A stretch of DNA of 64,000 bases, taken from NCBI GenBank assembly GCA_036346355.1, contig CM070591.1, positions 19,452,001 to 19,516,000 on the forward strand, written 5' to 3'. Positions 1-9,742 of the stretch are shown one piece after another. Source of the stretch: Rhipidocladum racemiflorum (Eukaryota; Streptophyta; Magnoliopsida; Poales; Poaceae). Within the stretch, counting starts at the first letter, position 1, and every line of letters starts with the position of its first letter. A program made the translations under genes and the position numbers. The notes beneath the pieces were generated by a model, which made no database searches, was not told the DNA's origin, and worked only from the letters and a program-made list of their open reading frames with translations.

Positions 1-685
1 ATTATTGAGGTACTTGGCTCTTCCAAGAAGGCCAAAAGTACCCCCCGACTTTAACATAGGACGGCGAGGAAACAAACTGGTCAAAACAAAGAGAGGGCTT
101 GATGGAACGCCACCCTGGAAGACCAATTTCACTCCTGACGGAGCCTGTAAAGTGATTGTCTTCCAGTAACAACATATTTTGGTGTGGTACTGATGCAGCC
201 AATCCATACCCAAGATGACATCAAAAGAGGCTAACTGAATAACCATCAGGTTAGCATAGAAATCCTCATCATCAATGGTGATAGCGCAACCTGGGAATAC
301 CATTGAACTCGAAATAAGATGACTCAGAGAAGTAACCACCACAGATTTAGCAATACACCACATCCCCAACTTAGCTCTTCTAGGATACTTGTTACCACAT
401 CTGGACGTCTAGCTGACTCAGCTGTCGGCAGGGCGTAGACTCCCGGTGGCGCCAGGGTGGTGGGGCCTCGACACCCTGCTGGGGTGGCACCGGAGCTAGA
501 GGCAGTGCAGCAACCAGTGGAGGAGCCGACGGTTGAGGATGCTAGAAAGCTGGAGGTGGCACCCACACTGAATGCTGCAGAAGAAAAGGAGCCGCAGTTA
601 ACACCTGGACTGACCCCTTGGACGAGGCAGTCTGAGTTGCAGCGGATGGCACTGGCTCCCACTTGATGATGCTATTGGGATTCGA
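1..685 (-). pseudogene. Element E: gag-protease junction and aspartic protease remnant of a Ty3/gypsy polyprotein
   Basis: Read on the minus strand, about 226 down to 197 encodes DVILGMDWL, the conserved stretch that follows the active site in Ty3/gypsy aspartic proteases. Sequence rich in Ala, Pro and Glu between 320 and 660 looks like the linker between gag and protease. The protease matures the gag-pol polyprotein inside the virus-like particle. The element runs off the left edge, so reverse transcriptase and integrase are not seen. Upstream gag continues at 686-1671 and then, beyond an inserted solo LTR, at 5314-5449. The linker is hard to follow in one frame, so frameshifts are likely. 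I call it a pseudogene because the attached gag carries in-frame stops. Gypsy assignment is firm; the lineage is not resolved. Confidence 0.75.
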
Positions 686-1671
686 CCGTCACACCCGCCC
701 CATATAACCGGGATGGCCACAATGATGGCACTCCCCTGTCCAAGCACACTCCGCAGCGTGATGCCGACCACCACACTTGAAGCAAATCATGCCTTGCCCA
801 GGGACGGGGCGGGAGGCCACCCTTGGGGTGGACGATGAAGACGGTCGAGGTAGCTTTCCCTTGAATCCCGAAGAGGAGCCTTGTCCCCCATTAAACTTCA
901 TGGAAGCAGGTCGCTAAAAAGACCCATCTCCTCCACCAAAACTCCTTTTCTGGCTGCCACCAGCAGCCATAGGAGCTCCCAAACCACCAGACTTGAGCTT
1001 TTCCTTGGAAAGCTCCAATTCAAGCTCCATGCCCTTAGCCTGATCCACCACAGAGGCGAAGTCACAGGGGACCGTGGCCCCCATAACATGTCTGAACTCT
1101 TCGTTGAGGCCCCTACAGAACCTCTGAGCTTTCTCTCGATCATCAGTCACCACTGCTGGTATGAAGCGAATGATATTATTGAACTCTGCCACCGAACTCT
1201 TGCCTTGAGAGAGGGTGGATAAAGAGTGCCCCATCCTCTCAAGGAAAGACTCTAGGTAGAACTTTGCTCGAAAGTGGTGTACAAAATCCTCCCAAGTGAC
1301 CAGTCCAAGAGTGGGGGCCTTCGCGGCAAGAACCCCCTCCCACCAGATATCCGTCTAGCCCTTCAACTAAAAGGCCACAAATCGAGCCTTCTGGAGGGAA
1401 GTCATCTCTAGGACTCCAAATTGCCTCTCCATGTAACGCAGCCAGTCCACCTCCTGGACTGGCGTACCCGCACCATCGAAGGTGTCGAGTCGAAGAGTCA
1501 TCCACTCTCGCAGACTCATCCTGGCATTCGGGGGCGGGAACCGCTGCAGGGGGAGGCACAACAGCGAGAGCTTCCTGAACTAGCTAACGCAGCTCCTGAA
1601 CCTCCCTCTGCAAAGCTTGCAGCAAAGCCGCACTCGCGGCATCTACCCCTTCTCCAGCCTGCCCAACTAGG
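686..1671 (-). pseudogene. Element E: main part of gag (capsid plus zinc-knuckle nucleocapsid), broken
   Basis: Reading right to left this encodes a coiled-coil-like start (about 1671-1570), a retrotransposon gag (capsid) domain (about 1530-920, with WLRYMERQF near its start) and a nucleocapsid tail at about 800-700 with two zinc-knuckle-like boxes (CFKCGGRHHAAEC, then a partner starting CHHCG). The first box is CX2CX3HX4C, one residue shorter than the usual CX2CX4HX4C. Gag packages the element RNA. There is an in-frame stop within the capsid at about 1355 and another after the capsid near 916, so no full gag can be made. At 1671 it meets a solo LTR. The same reading frame resumes at 5314 once the insertion and one copy of its CTAGG duplication are discounted, so both pieces are one gag gene. 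Confidence 0.85.
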
Positions 1672-3073
1672 TGTCGCGTCTGGAATTGGAATTCCGAACA
1701 CTCTGTGTGATACAATAGTCCAGGACCACACTGGTGCTCACAGATACAACAGAGATGAATACCATCACACATACACAGCAGAAATAATGACAATAATATA
1801 TTTAATTCAAATTAAACTATTGAGAACTTAAGGTTAGTCTTACAATTATAAACCACGCAGGGCTAAGTTCAGAGTAACATTAGAACAGCAGCGGAATAAA
1901 GATTATTCGTGGCGCCTCAGTTTGCCACAGGCAACTGACTTGGCTTGCCCCTAGTTGTTCGTCTCATTGTTCTGCTCTTCCTCATTAGCTTGCAGATCTT
2001 CTTCTTCTTCTGGTGTTGTGATTTTGGAGGGGTGAGTACATTGGTACTTAACAAGTTATGCACAGAATGCAACCTAATATACTACATGCCAGGCTTATTC
2101 CAATGGAATGGCTTAACAGGTTTATTTTGCAATAAAGCAGCATTTAACAAGTAGCATAAGTAGATTCGAAAGCGGTAAAACAAATAATGTAACCATAACT
2201 TTTCCATAAGTCAAATAAACACTTTTTCTTTCCTAACCCACATTTCCATCAACATCATCATTAAACCCAACTATATTTTAATAAAGTCTAACCCTTGACT
2301 GTAATCCCCGAGTGATGTCCAATACCGTGGACGCGGCTATTCGAATAGTTTGTACACTCTGCAGAGGTTATACACTTTACCCACACGATATAGTTAAACA
2401 CCACATAGGTGAGTAACCATAACAAAGTCTTTTTGAAACTTCTATCCTCGCATGCGTACCTCCCGGTATTGTCCCCACTGTCCCTTCCCTCTTGCGGAGC
2501 GGAAGTACAGAGCCAATGTATACCGTTGAAGAGATGTAAGACCGATCCCGTAAACACTACACCCTTCTTTCCACATCCACAGCTACAAAAACCACCTGAG
2601 GTCTCACATGCTAAGACATCGGAATCATACTCAACTAGGTATGTCCCATACCAGACATGTGATTGTATGTTAGTCCCAGTTCAAAGGCTTGCAAGGTTAA
2701 GTCCTTAGGTTGACCGTGGCAAGACTACCCAAAGTTCACAAAACCAAATTCAACAACATCACTCCCATGAGCCACATCGCCCCCCCCATTAATCACTTGC
2801 CACTTGCCACAGTCTAAACCACTTTCCCACCCAGTTGGTTACCATGCACCATGTGCTAACAACTTATCAACAACACATGTGTCATTCTTTCAAAACAGGT
2901 TCCATAGTTCAATAATTAATATTCAGCTTACTTCCAAATTTGTGTCATTAATTCGAATGGCATGGCTAAGCAGAACTACCACGTTCTAACTACCCCATTC
3001 TGGTGATCAGTATTAACCAGTATGTACAATCCAACCTAGGGTGACAAATGGTTTATTGGCATACAAGTATTAT

Positions 3074-3241
3074 GGACAAAAAAATTGATAAAATGCCACT
3101 CCTAACAAGTGGCTTCACTAAAAATGCCAATTCGCTATCGTTGACATGTGGGACCATCTGTGTCTATGACAGTGGGCCAGAGTGGCATTTTAGCGATGCC
3201 ACTTATTGAAAGTGGCATATATGCCAATCTCCCTGGACAAA
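3074..3241. mobile_element. Small fold-back (MITE-like) insertion in solo LTR G
   Basis: TGGACAAA occurs at both edges (3073-3080 and 3234-3241), which fits an 8-bp target duplication. Between them, AAAATGCCACT (3090-3100) is exactly reverse-complemented at 3181-3191. Further GCCACTT/AAGTGGC pairs lie inside, and the two ends are imperfect inverted repeats. The related LTR of element D lacks this block at the matching place (about 30,290). An 8-bp duplication suggests a hAT-derived MITE. It has no coding capacity. Confidence 0.55.
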
Positions 3242-3890
3242 TCAACATAACATTTAAAAACATAGGAGCAAAATGATCAAAGCATAACTTGCCTTTGAAA
3301 AGCAGCGAGTCTTGGTCTAGGTATTGGTTTGGAGCTTGATCCTCGAAACCCGCATCCTCACACAGCTCGATGTCTAAGCGTAACAGATAAAGAACAAAAT
3401 AAACACGCAAAACAACATACAAACACACATTCAAAAAATACTACAAAACAAACCAGTTCGTAATTTCATGAAAACTTCCAAATAATTAGTTTAGCATTTT
3501 CTAAGATTTATAAAATTTATTTTGATATTTTTGGACGTATAGTTTACGAGCTACAAAATTCACAAATTTGGACTTTCCGCGAATGAATTGAAAATGTAAA
3601 TTTAGCTATAAAATTTCAGTAAAATTAAAGTAGTTAGGTATTAATTTTTACTAATTTACAAAGTTTGTTGCATGCAGTTTGGACTTGTAATGAATTTGCA
3701 ACGAAAATGAAAAATTTCATAATTTTCTGAAGGAATACATACAACTGACAGTTCGGTGGATGCATGCATGCCACTATTCATTCTGTATATGCGTATTCTT
3801 CTGCTTGGATAGCTACGTGAGGTACGGTTCTAATTTATTCGGTTTTAGCCACGTGAATGAGGCAGAGAGCTCGGTCAGTGCGAGCTGCGC

Positions 3891-3942
3891 AGATCCAGCG
3901 ACGGTAGCGACAACGACAACGACGACGGCGACGACGATGGCA
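3891..3942. repeat. GAC/GGC-type trinucleotide repeat
   Basis: Imperfect run of GAC, AAC and GGC triplets inside solo LTR G. No function is inferred. Confidence 0.8.
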
Positions 3943-5313
3943 CTACTGTGTATACATGCAATCAGCTCAACATGTATATATATGAATACATGTGTACCAA
4001 CTTAATATGTATATGCGTACATACACCATGATCTGATCATTATGAGACGTCCCATAGTTCTTGCACACATGTTAATATATCTATCCAAGCATGCCTACGT
4101 GCAAACATAGATATGTACATGTATACACACGTTCTAAACTCTAGTATATATTTAGATAAACTCGCATGCAGACGTATCCATGATTATAGAAAGTTACACC
4201 TGCGAATCAGCCGATTATATCTGCAAGCGCTCGCCTACGTACAGACTAACATGTATATGTATAAACATGTGCAAATACTCATGACGAGACTACCCGATTG
4301 ATAGAGATAAAGCGCGCGCAAAAGAGAAAAAGAAATACCAATCGGCTTAGGAGAAGGCAGGTCCGGAGAGTGCGCCGGCGGTGACGTAAACGGTGGTGAT
4401 GACGGCGGAGGCAGCGGCGTCAACGGCGGCAGCGACGTCAACGGCGGTGGCGAAAGATCGGCAGGAGAATGGCTGGAATGAGGAATGGTTCATGTGTTAC
4501 TAGAAAATGGAGAAATGGCTGGAAAGGAAATGTCAGGCGTGTGGAGCAAACGGCTGGAAAAATGAGAACTTCATGTGCGTGCATGTAAGGAATGGCTGGA
4601 GAGGAAGCTTCCACTTGAGAACGGCCGGAAGAAATAACGTCAAAGCATTGTGTAGAGGCATGCAACTGCTGGAAGTTAAGTGTTGCAAGAAAATGGGAAA
4701 CGCATGGGAAAGGAAATGCTTCATGCGTTCAGGAGGAAATGCATGGCTGGAAGGGAAGAAGTCACAACCATGCTTCATGTATACAAGGAAATGATGAAAA
4801 CGGCTGGCAAAAGGAAGCGTCCAGGATTCATGCATACATGCATACACGTGGGTACATGATGTACATATACATATATATATGCATACATGTTCTCAAAACG
4901 TATTTAGTATAAAATAGAAAAAGGTTCTAAAAATCTTTAAAAATTCCTCTAAAATACTAGGAATCATTTTAAGCTTAACAAAGTAGGTTTCGTGATTTTT
5001 CGACGTGTAGATTTTTTGCGGAAATTCTTTTAGTGAATCAGACACTTGTACAGATTTTTGTAAAATCAATAACTTAATTTACATAACATGTGTTTGAAAA
5101 TATTTGGAAGAAACACTCTCATCTATCAATTACCTTTATTATAATTTTTTTTAGATTTTATGCTTATACAAAAATGCATGATCTTTATCTAATGCAATTA
5201 GTTCAATAGGCTTGAATTCAAATTAACCTCAAAGATTCCAAATAAATTCTGAAAAATTCCAAATAATCCCAAAAACATATTAAATATATTAAGAGCAAAT
5301 TTTTGGTGTTACA

Positions 5314-5449
5314 CTAGGGTACTAAGATGGACTGACTGATGGGTATTGAGCGAGCCGCTCGCCTCGGTGACCAACTCAACGTCCGCATGAGATGGGTGAC
5401 TCCCACCTCGGCTATGGCCACCGCGACCACGTCCTCTACCCCTCGGCAT
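5314..5449 (-). pseudogene. Element E: N-terminal piece of gag, with start codon
   Basis: An ATG at 5449 opens a minus-strand frame that starts MPRGRGRGRGGHSRGG, an Arg/Gly-rich gag-like N-terminus, and stays open for 45 codons to the edge of solo LTR G. Discounting that insertion and one CTAGG copy, the frame runs on into the gag at 1671 without a shift. The start is the first ATG after the primer site (5619-5630), with a leader of about 170 bases between. This leader (5450-5618) shows nothing else. Only the N-terminus lies here. Confidence 0.8.
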
Positions 5450-5618
5450 AGTTACAACAACCATACAACACAACATTACCTTAAGACTCTAAACAGCAAT
5501 AGCAACAAGCTAGCAACTTCATATAACAATATCAAATGCATGTAGAACATTTAAGCGCGATGCAATGATTTACCATACCCTTCCTACTGTGCTCCAATGT
5601 GTGTCCGCTCACGTGCCC

Positions 5619-5630
5619 GCTCTGATACGA
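5619..5630 (-). other. Primer binding site of element E (initiator tRNA-Met type)
   Basis: Reverse complement TCGTATCAGAGC has one mismatch to the standard plant retroelement site TGGTATCAGAGC. It lies two bases from the LTR edge at 5633. The following GGGC matches the primer sites of A, B and C, supporting common descent. Confidence 0.9.
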
Positions 5631-5837
5631 ACTGTAACACCCCGGCATCCCACGTGCCCTGAATGTTACACCCTCAAACAATAAGCATAGCAGAAGACAC
5701 TAGAGAACAACAGCAAAACCACTTAACAAGCTAGCAGGTTGCCGAATATACTAAAAATTTTGACAGCATCTTCCCTAAAGACATGGACATCCACTCAGCA
5801 GGCAAAAGGCAATAATCAATCTAATAACAACAACAAC

Positions 5838-6024
5838 ATGTCATGGTATCCACTAACCATCATGACCAACCAAGCACATACATGATGTCATGGTATCCAC
5901 TAACCATCATGACCAACCAAGCACATACATGATGTCATGGTATCAATTAACCATCATGACCAACTAAGCACATATATGGGGTCATGGTATCAATTAACCA
6001 TCATGACCAACTAAGCATCATAAT
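5838..6024. repeat. Four tandem copies of a 47-bp unit in the E LTR
   Basis: The unit carries TCATGGTATC and ACCATCATGACCAA and repeats at 47-bp spacing (starts near 5838, 5885, 5932 and 5979). Copies 1-2 and copies 3-4 form two subtypes. It is not seen in the A, B or C LTRs. Confidence 0.9.
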
Positions 6025-6359
6025 ATGGAAGAGCAACAATATTCAAAGATAACCATGGTGCAATTAAAGAGGAACTACAAGTATCAACTCCACAACACAA
6101 GGAAGTAAACCAACATACCACCAACTACTTACAAGCTACCTATTCAAAATCAAGTTCTTTTAAACCTAGCACCACTTCCAAAAGAGGGATGATTCAGCTA
6201 TTTTAACTGCATTAAGCCATTGTGAGTGAAGTGCTAGCCAATCTCCCAAAATGCTGCTCTTGACGAACCTAAAAAAATAAAAACAACAAAGCACAAGCAT
6301 GAGTTCATCACTCAGCAAAGTGTAATGCGGAAAGGAAATAAGGCATAAACAGGTAATAA

Positions 6360-7355
6360 CACTGGCGGAGTCACATGTTGTCACGGTTGGGCCGTAGCCC
6401 AACCAATATTCGGTCAGCCGGCCCAGTCAGTAACGCACACGCACTCGAAGTCATTATCTAGCACGAGCAACAATCATCGCTAGGAGGCAAGAGTCCACGA
6501 TGCAAAAGCCCGGACGCAAACACAAACGCCAGGACTCGAAGTTGAACTATCGAAGAGACGCCGGCGTCGCCGAGTCGCTGACGCGAACGCCAGGACGCGG
6601 ACGTTGCCACGCCAGACACACGCCAGGAGTCCACGACTACTCTCGAAGTCATCAAGGTTACAAGGTTAGGTACCTCTAGTAATCTAGTATTGGCTGTATT
6701 GCGCTCCTTCTAATAGCCAGTTGACGTAGCAACTAGCAAGATCATCATGTGCCAAAACATGCATGCGCTAGGCCCATGGGGACTTGCCAAGCATTTCCTC
6801 TGAAAGTCTGAAGCATTGGATCTTTCATCTTTCTGCAGTAATCTGTAGAGGAGGTTAAATGGTTAATTATCTTATTTACTCTAAACCATAGAAACTACCA
6901 ACTTATCATGCAACTCATTAATTGAAATATAATTTTCTTCGCATAGGTTAGTCATGCCCAGGTACAATTACATTTTAGCTGATCTTAGGGAAGAACAAAT
7001 ATATTAGTAAATCAACTAGCTCAACAAACAGAAGTGCATGGTTTCTTGTAAGATTTATTCGAATATATTAATACCATGGCACTTTATGACTTTAATGCAA
7101 AATATTAAACCATAAATACATAATATAATGTGTCTGTTTCATCACATTTTGCATTGTATGGTAGTATTCTTTGAACTGTTGCAAAACTTTATTATTATAT
7201 TTGTATGGTAATATTCTTTGAACTGTTGCAAAACTTTATTATTATATTTGTATTATGCTTTTGATACATTATGTATTTATATGTTGCCATGTAAGATAAT
7301 TTTTTTTAAAAAAAAAATTGGACCAACCTTAGGTAAAATCCTGGCTACGCCACTG
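6360..7355. mobile_element. Non-autonomous hAT-like element, 996 bp
   Basis: Ends are CACTGGCGGAG on the left and, reverse-complemented, CAGTGGCGTAG on the right, close to common plant hAT termini. GGTAATAA is duplicated at 6352-6359 and 7356-7363, the 8-bp duplication expected of hAT. There is no transposase reading frame. It sits inside the E LTR, in the interval that would be the second leader intron. Its interior is GC-rich at 6.4-6.65 kb and AT-rich afterwards. Confidence 0.8.
7155..7248. repeat. Direct duplication of a 47-bp unit
   Basis: Two nearly identical copies, starting TGTATGGTA at 7155 and 7202, inside the hAT-like element. Confidence 0.9.
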
Positions 7356-8016
7356 GGTAATAAGCATATATACAACCAGACTTGTATCCGATCAAGGCAA
7401 AGAACACAATTAACTCATCATTTGCATTTCTTTATCCATATGATGCAACATGCATGCTTATGAATGCATCTTTCTTTAGCTCACATAGGTTGTGACACCA
7501 CGGAGTGTCGTAACCTTATATAATGTGAATGTTGAGGTCAAACACATTATGAAATATGGAATTAGAGGTTGAAACCATAAGGTATGGAGGTTAATAGCGT
7601 TTCTGGGCCGTTTCCGGGAGTTTGGGCCTTTCCGGGGAGTTTTGGGCCTAAGAGAAGGGGTCGTGGGCTTTGGTGGGATGGAGTTTGAGTCCAATTGGGA
7701 GTAGGAGTCCTGGTTGGGGGCCTCCCCTTGCCCCTTACTGCGCCCCCACCCCTTCCCTTGCGCCCCCACAAGCCCTAGCCGCCCCCCACACCTCCCCACC
7801 TCCTCCTTGTGGCGCCTCGACCTCCCCCATTGCTCTACCACCTCTCCACCACCTCTCCACCTCCCTTGCTGCCCCTAGGGGAGTTCTCCACCTCAAGACC
7901 TCGAAGATCCACCCATTGGAGCACTCCGCGATGAGGAGATCTGGCGGAATTGGAGCGAGGAAGGAGATCGCGCGAACCAGGAGGAGATCCGTTGGATTTT
8001 CGGTCGTCGGGCGAAG

Positions 8017-9261
8017 GTATGGCCACGGGGATCCTCGGGGTTGGTTTAGGATCTGTTCTAAGGGGTATTATCATGTTTTTAGATCAATTGGTGGTGCTGG
8101 AATTGAGTAGATTAGAGGGAATGTTGAATTTGCCACGTTCTCTGTTTCAGGCAGCATGAGCAGTCGACCTAGGGTTTGGGTTTTCGTCAATTTAGAGTAG
8201 GCATTTGGTCGTACGGCTGTTGAAGAAGTTGTAAGTAATTTCAATATCTTTCCGTGGGTATAAAGAACGTCCAATTCTGCCCAGCCGTTTGAAAGTTATG
8301 ATCGTTTTACCGAACGTATTAAAATCTGTGACGTGATTGGAACAGATCACGGTTTTCTGTAGATTAAACCACTTTAGAGTCCGAATCAGTCTTTCCGTAT
8401 ACTTAGAAAAAGTTAGGAAATTTCCTAAGCTACGCGAGGATGCACTTGTTTAATTGATTCGAAGTCTTAGAACCCGAGTTATGCCTTTTGGAAGGTTGCT
8501 GTCCCGACGGGACAGAACCTCTGTTTTTGGGTTTAGCGAGTAGTTTGCGATGTCGGGGTAGAAGAGGGTTTGATTTCTGTTTTGTGGACTTGAATGTGAG
8601 TTTGTGGTACCTATGTGCAGGTGGTGTGACCCTGGGAGTTCCTTCTACTTCTCGCCAATCCGTCGCCCGTGGTTGAGGCAAGTGTATTGGAATGGGTAGC
8701 GGTTGTAGTTGCTAGATTGATTGAGATTGAATTTGAATACATTATATGCTCACATGCCATGCCTTAATGATTGCCAATGATATGATGAATATGTTTATTA
8801 TGTTATGATGCCATGGGATAGTGTACAAGTAATTTATGATGTTGGCATATTTGCATACATGGCATGTTACATGGCCCGGGCGGTGAGAAAGTCATAACTA
8901 GTCCGGGGAAGGTCGGTGAGAAAGTTATGACTATTCCGGAGAGCCAATGAGTAAGTCCTACATCGTGATTCCATTCACCGCGGTGAACGGAAGCGAGGAG
9001 TAGGCACCCTCCATCTTCGGGATGGAAGGGGGGAGAGGGTGCACACCGACGGGTGTGTACTCAACCATACCGGTATGAGTTTCCAAGGAGACATGAGCAT
9101 CGCATCGCATTGCATACATAATGGTGATGATATTGATATGTGATCATGAATGAGATGAAAGACATGATATGAGTTGTTGTAGCCATGTAATTGTTTTTGT
9201 GTACCATTGCAATATGCTTGCTGAGTGTTGAACTCACGCTTGTGCTTTCTTGTTGTTTTAG
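8017..9261 (+). other. Candidate spliced leader in the A LTR: two introns around a 57-nt mini-exon
   Basis: Proposed intron 1 is 8017-8620 (GTATGG...GTGCAG), the mini-exon 8621-8677, and intron 2 8678-9261 (GCAAGT...TTTTAG, a GC-AG intron). All four sites recur in B and C. They also recur in diverged element E, where the mini-exon (44930-44987, minus strand) is 58 nt while its sequence differs at roughly a third of positions. In the 5' LTR of C the first acceptor is shifted by a base change (CAG to CAA). No transcript was examined; this is inference from conserved signals. Confidence 0.45.
8890..9077 (+). other. Conserved hairpin block in the A LTR
   Basis: Five consecutive inverted repeats. 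H1: AGTCATAACT (8890-8899) with AGTTATGACT (8923-8932). H2: 8969-8992, centred on CACCGCGGTG. H3: 9005-9041, outer CACCCT/AGGGTG and inner CCATC/GATGG. H4: 9039-9060, GTGCACACC with GGTGTGTAC. H5: CATACCGGTATG (9066-9077). H3's outer stem and H4 share bases, so they would compete. Equivalent blocks lie in every LTR of A, B, C and E with paired changes; the A 3' LTR copy starts near 43,700. Confidence 0.6.
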
Positions 9262-9692
9262 GTACCATGAGATCGGCATGCGTGGAAGGGAATTAGTCAT
9301 ACTTCTACACGTAGCGTCACTCAATTGTTCCCACAAATACCAATTGGGTCTTGATAATAAATTAAGTGTGATGCCTATTGTTTTATGGTTTAGCTTTGCG
9401 ATATGAGAGTCTTATTGTTCGTTTAGCTCATGGAGACATTAAATGTTTGGAATTAGACTTTTAAGGTCGTCATACCTTTAATTATTGCTATTTTAGATGT
9501 CTCTCATATTGCCTTATATTGCTATGCTATTGTGTTTCCTTCAATTCATGTTAAAACAAAGGAGATGCTGCCGAAATTTCGGTTTTTAGCATTTACTCCT
9601 TTGCTGTAATTTATCTTTATTTATGGTATTTAGATGTTGTTTAGTCTATGTTTGGTAGCATTCGGGCATACTAGATGCCGGGGTGTTACAGT

Positions 9693-9704
9693 TGGTATCA
9701 GAGC
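9693..9704 (+). other. Primer binding site of element A
   Basis: TGGTATCAGAGC, perfect for initiator tRNA-Met, two bases after the LTR end. Element B is inserted 33 bases downstream. Confidence 0.95.
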
Positions 9705-9742
9705 GGGCTGTAGGTCCCTGGAATGTGTATTTTTAGTGTCAT

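Larger units (their letters stand above)
1672..5313 (-). mobile_element. Solo LTR G (Tekay-related gypsy, 3.64 kb) inserted in the gag of element E
   Basis: It begins TGTCGCG and ends GGTGTTACA on the plus strand, so in element orientation it is TGTAACACC...CGCGACA. CTAGG flanks it on both sides (1667-1671 and 5314-5318), a 5-bp target duplication. No primer site, purine tract or coding sequence adjoins it, so it is a solo LTR left by recombination between the two LTRs. Long stretches match the LTR of element D, for example around 2030-2100 against 29240-29310 and 2310-2400 against 37950-38040. It is clearly more diverged than the two D LTRs are from each other, so it is older or from a sister family. 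It holds a probable MITE (3074-3241) and a trinucleotide repeat near 3.9 kb. The rest (3.4-4.9 kb) is AT-rich or simple-sequence DNA with no gene. Confidence 0.85.
7491..9690 (+). repeat. 5' LTR of element A (2,200 bp)
   Basis: Starts TGTGACACCACGG and ends CCGGGGTGTTACA. Layout: TATA-like TATATAA near 7516; GC-rich leader 7600-8016; donor-like AAG/GTATGG at 8016/8017; mini-exon 8621-8677; hairpin block 8890-9077; acceptor TTGTTGTTTTAG ending 9261; U5-like end. Open frames in the GC-rich part exist on both strands and are not conserved between copies, so I do not call genes. Confidence 0.95.

Noticed and set aside
5838..6024. CRISPR-like array
   Set aside because: The four 47-bp units are head-to-tail without unique spacers; this is a simple tandem repeat in plant DNA.
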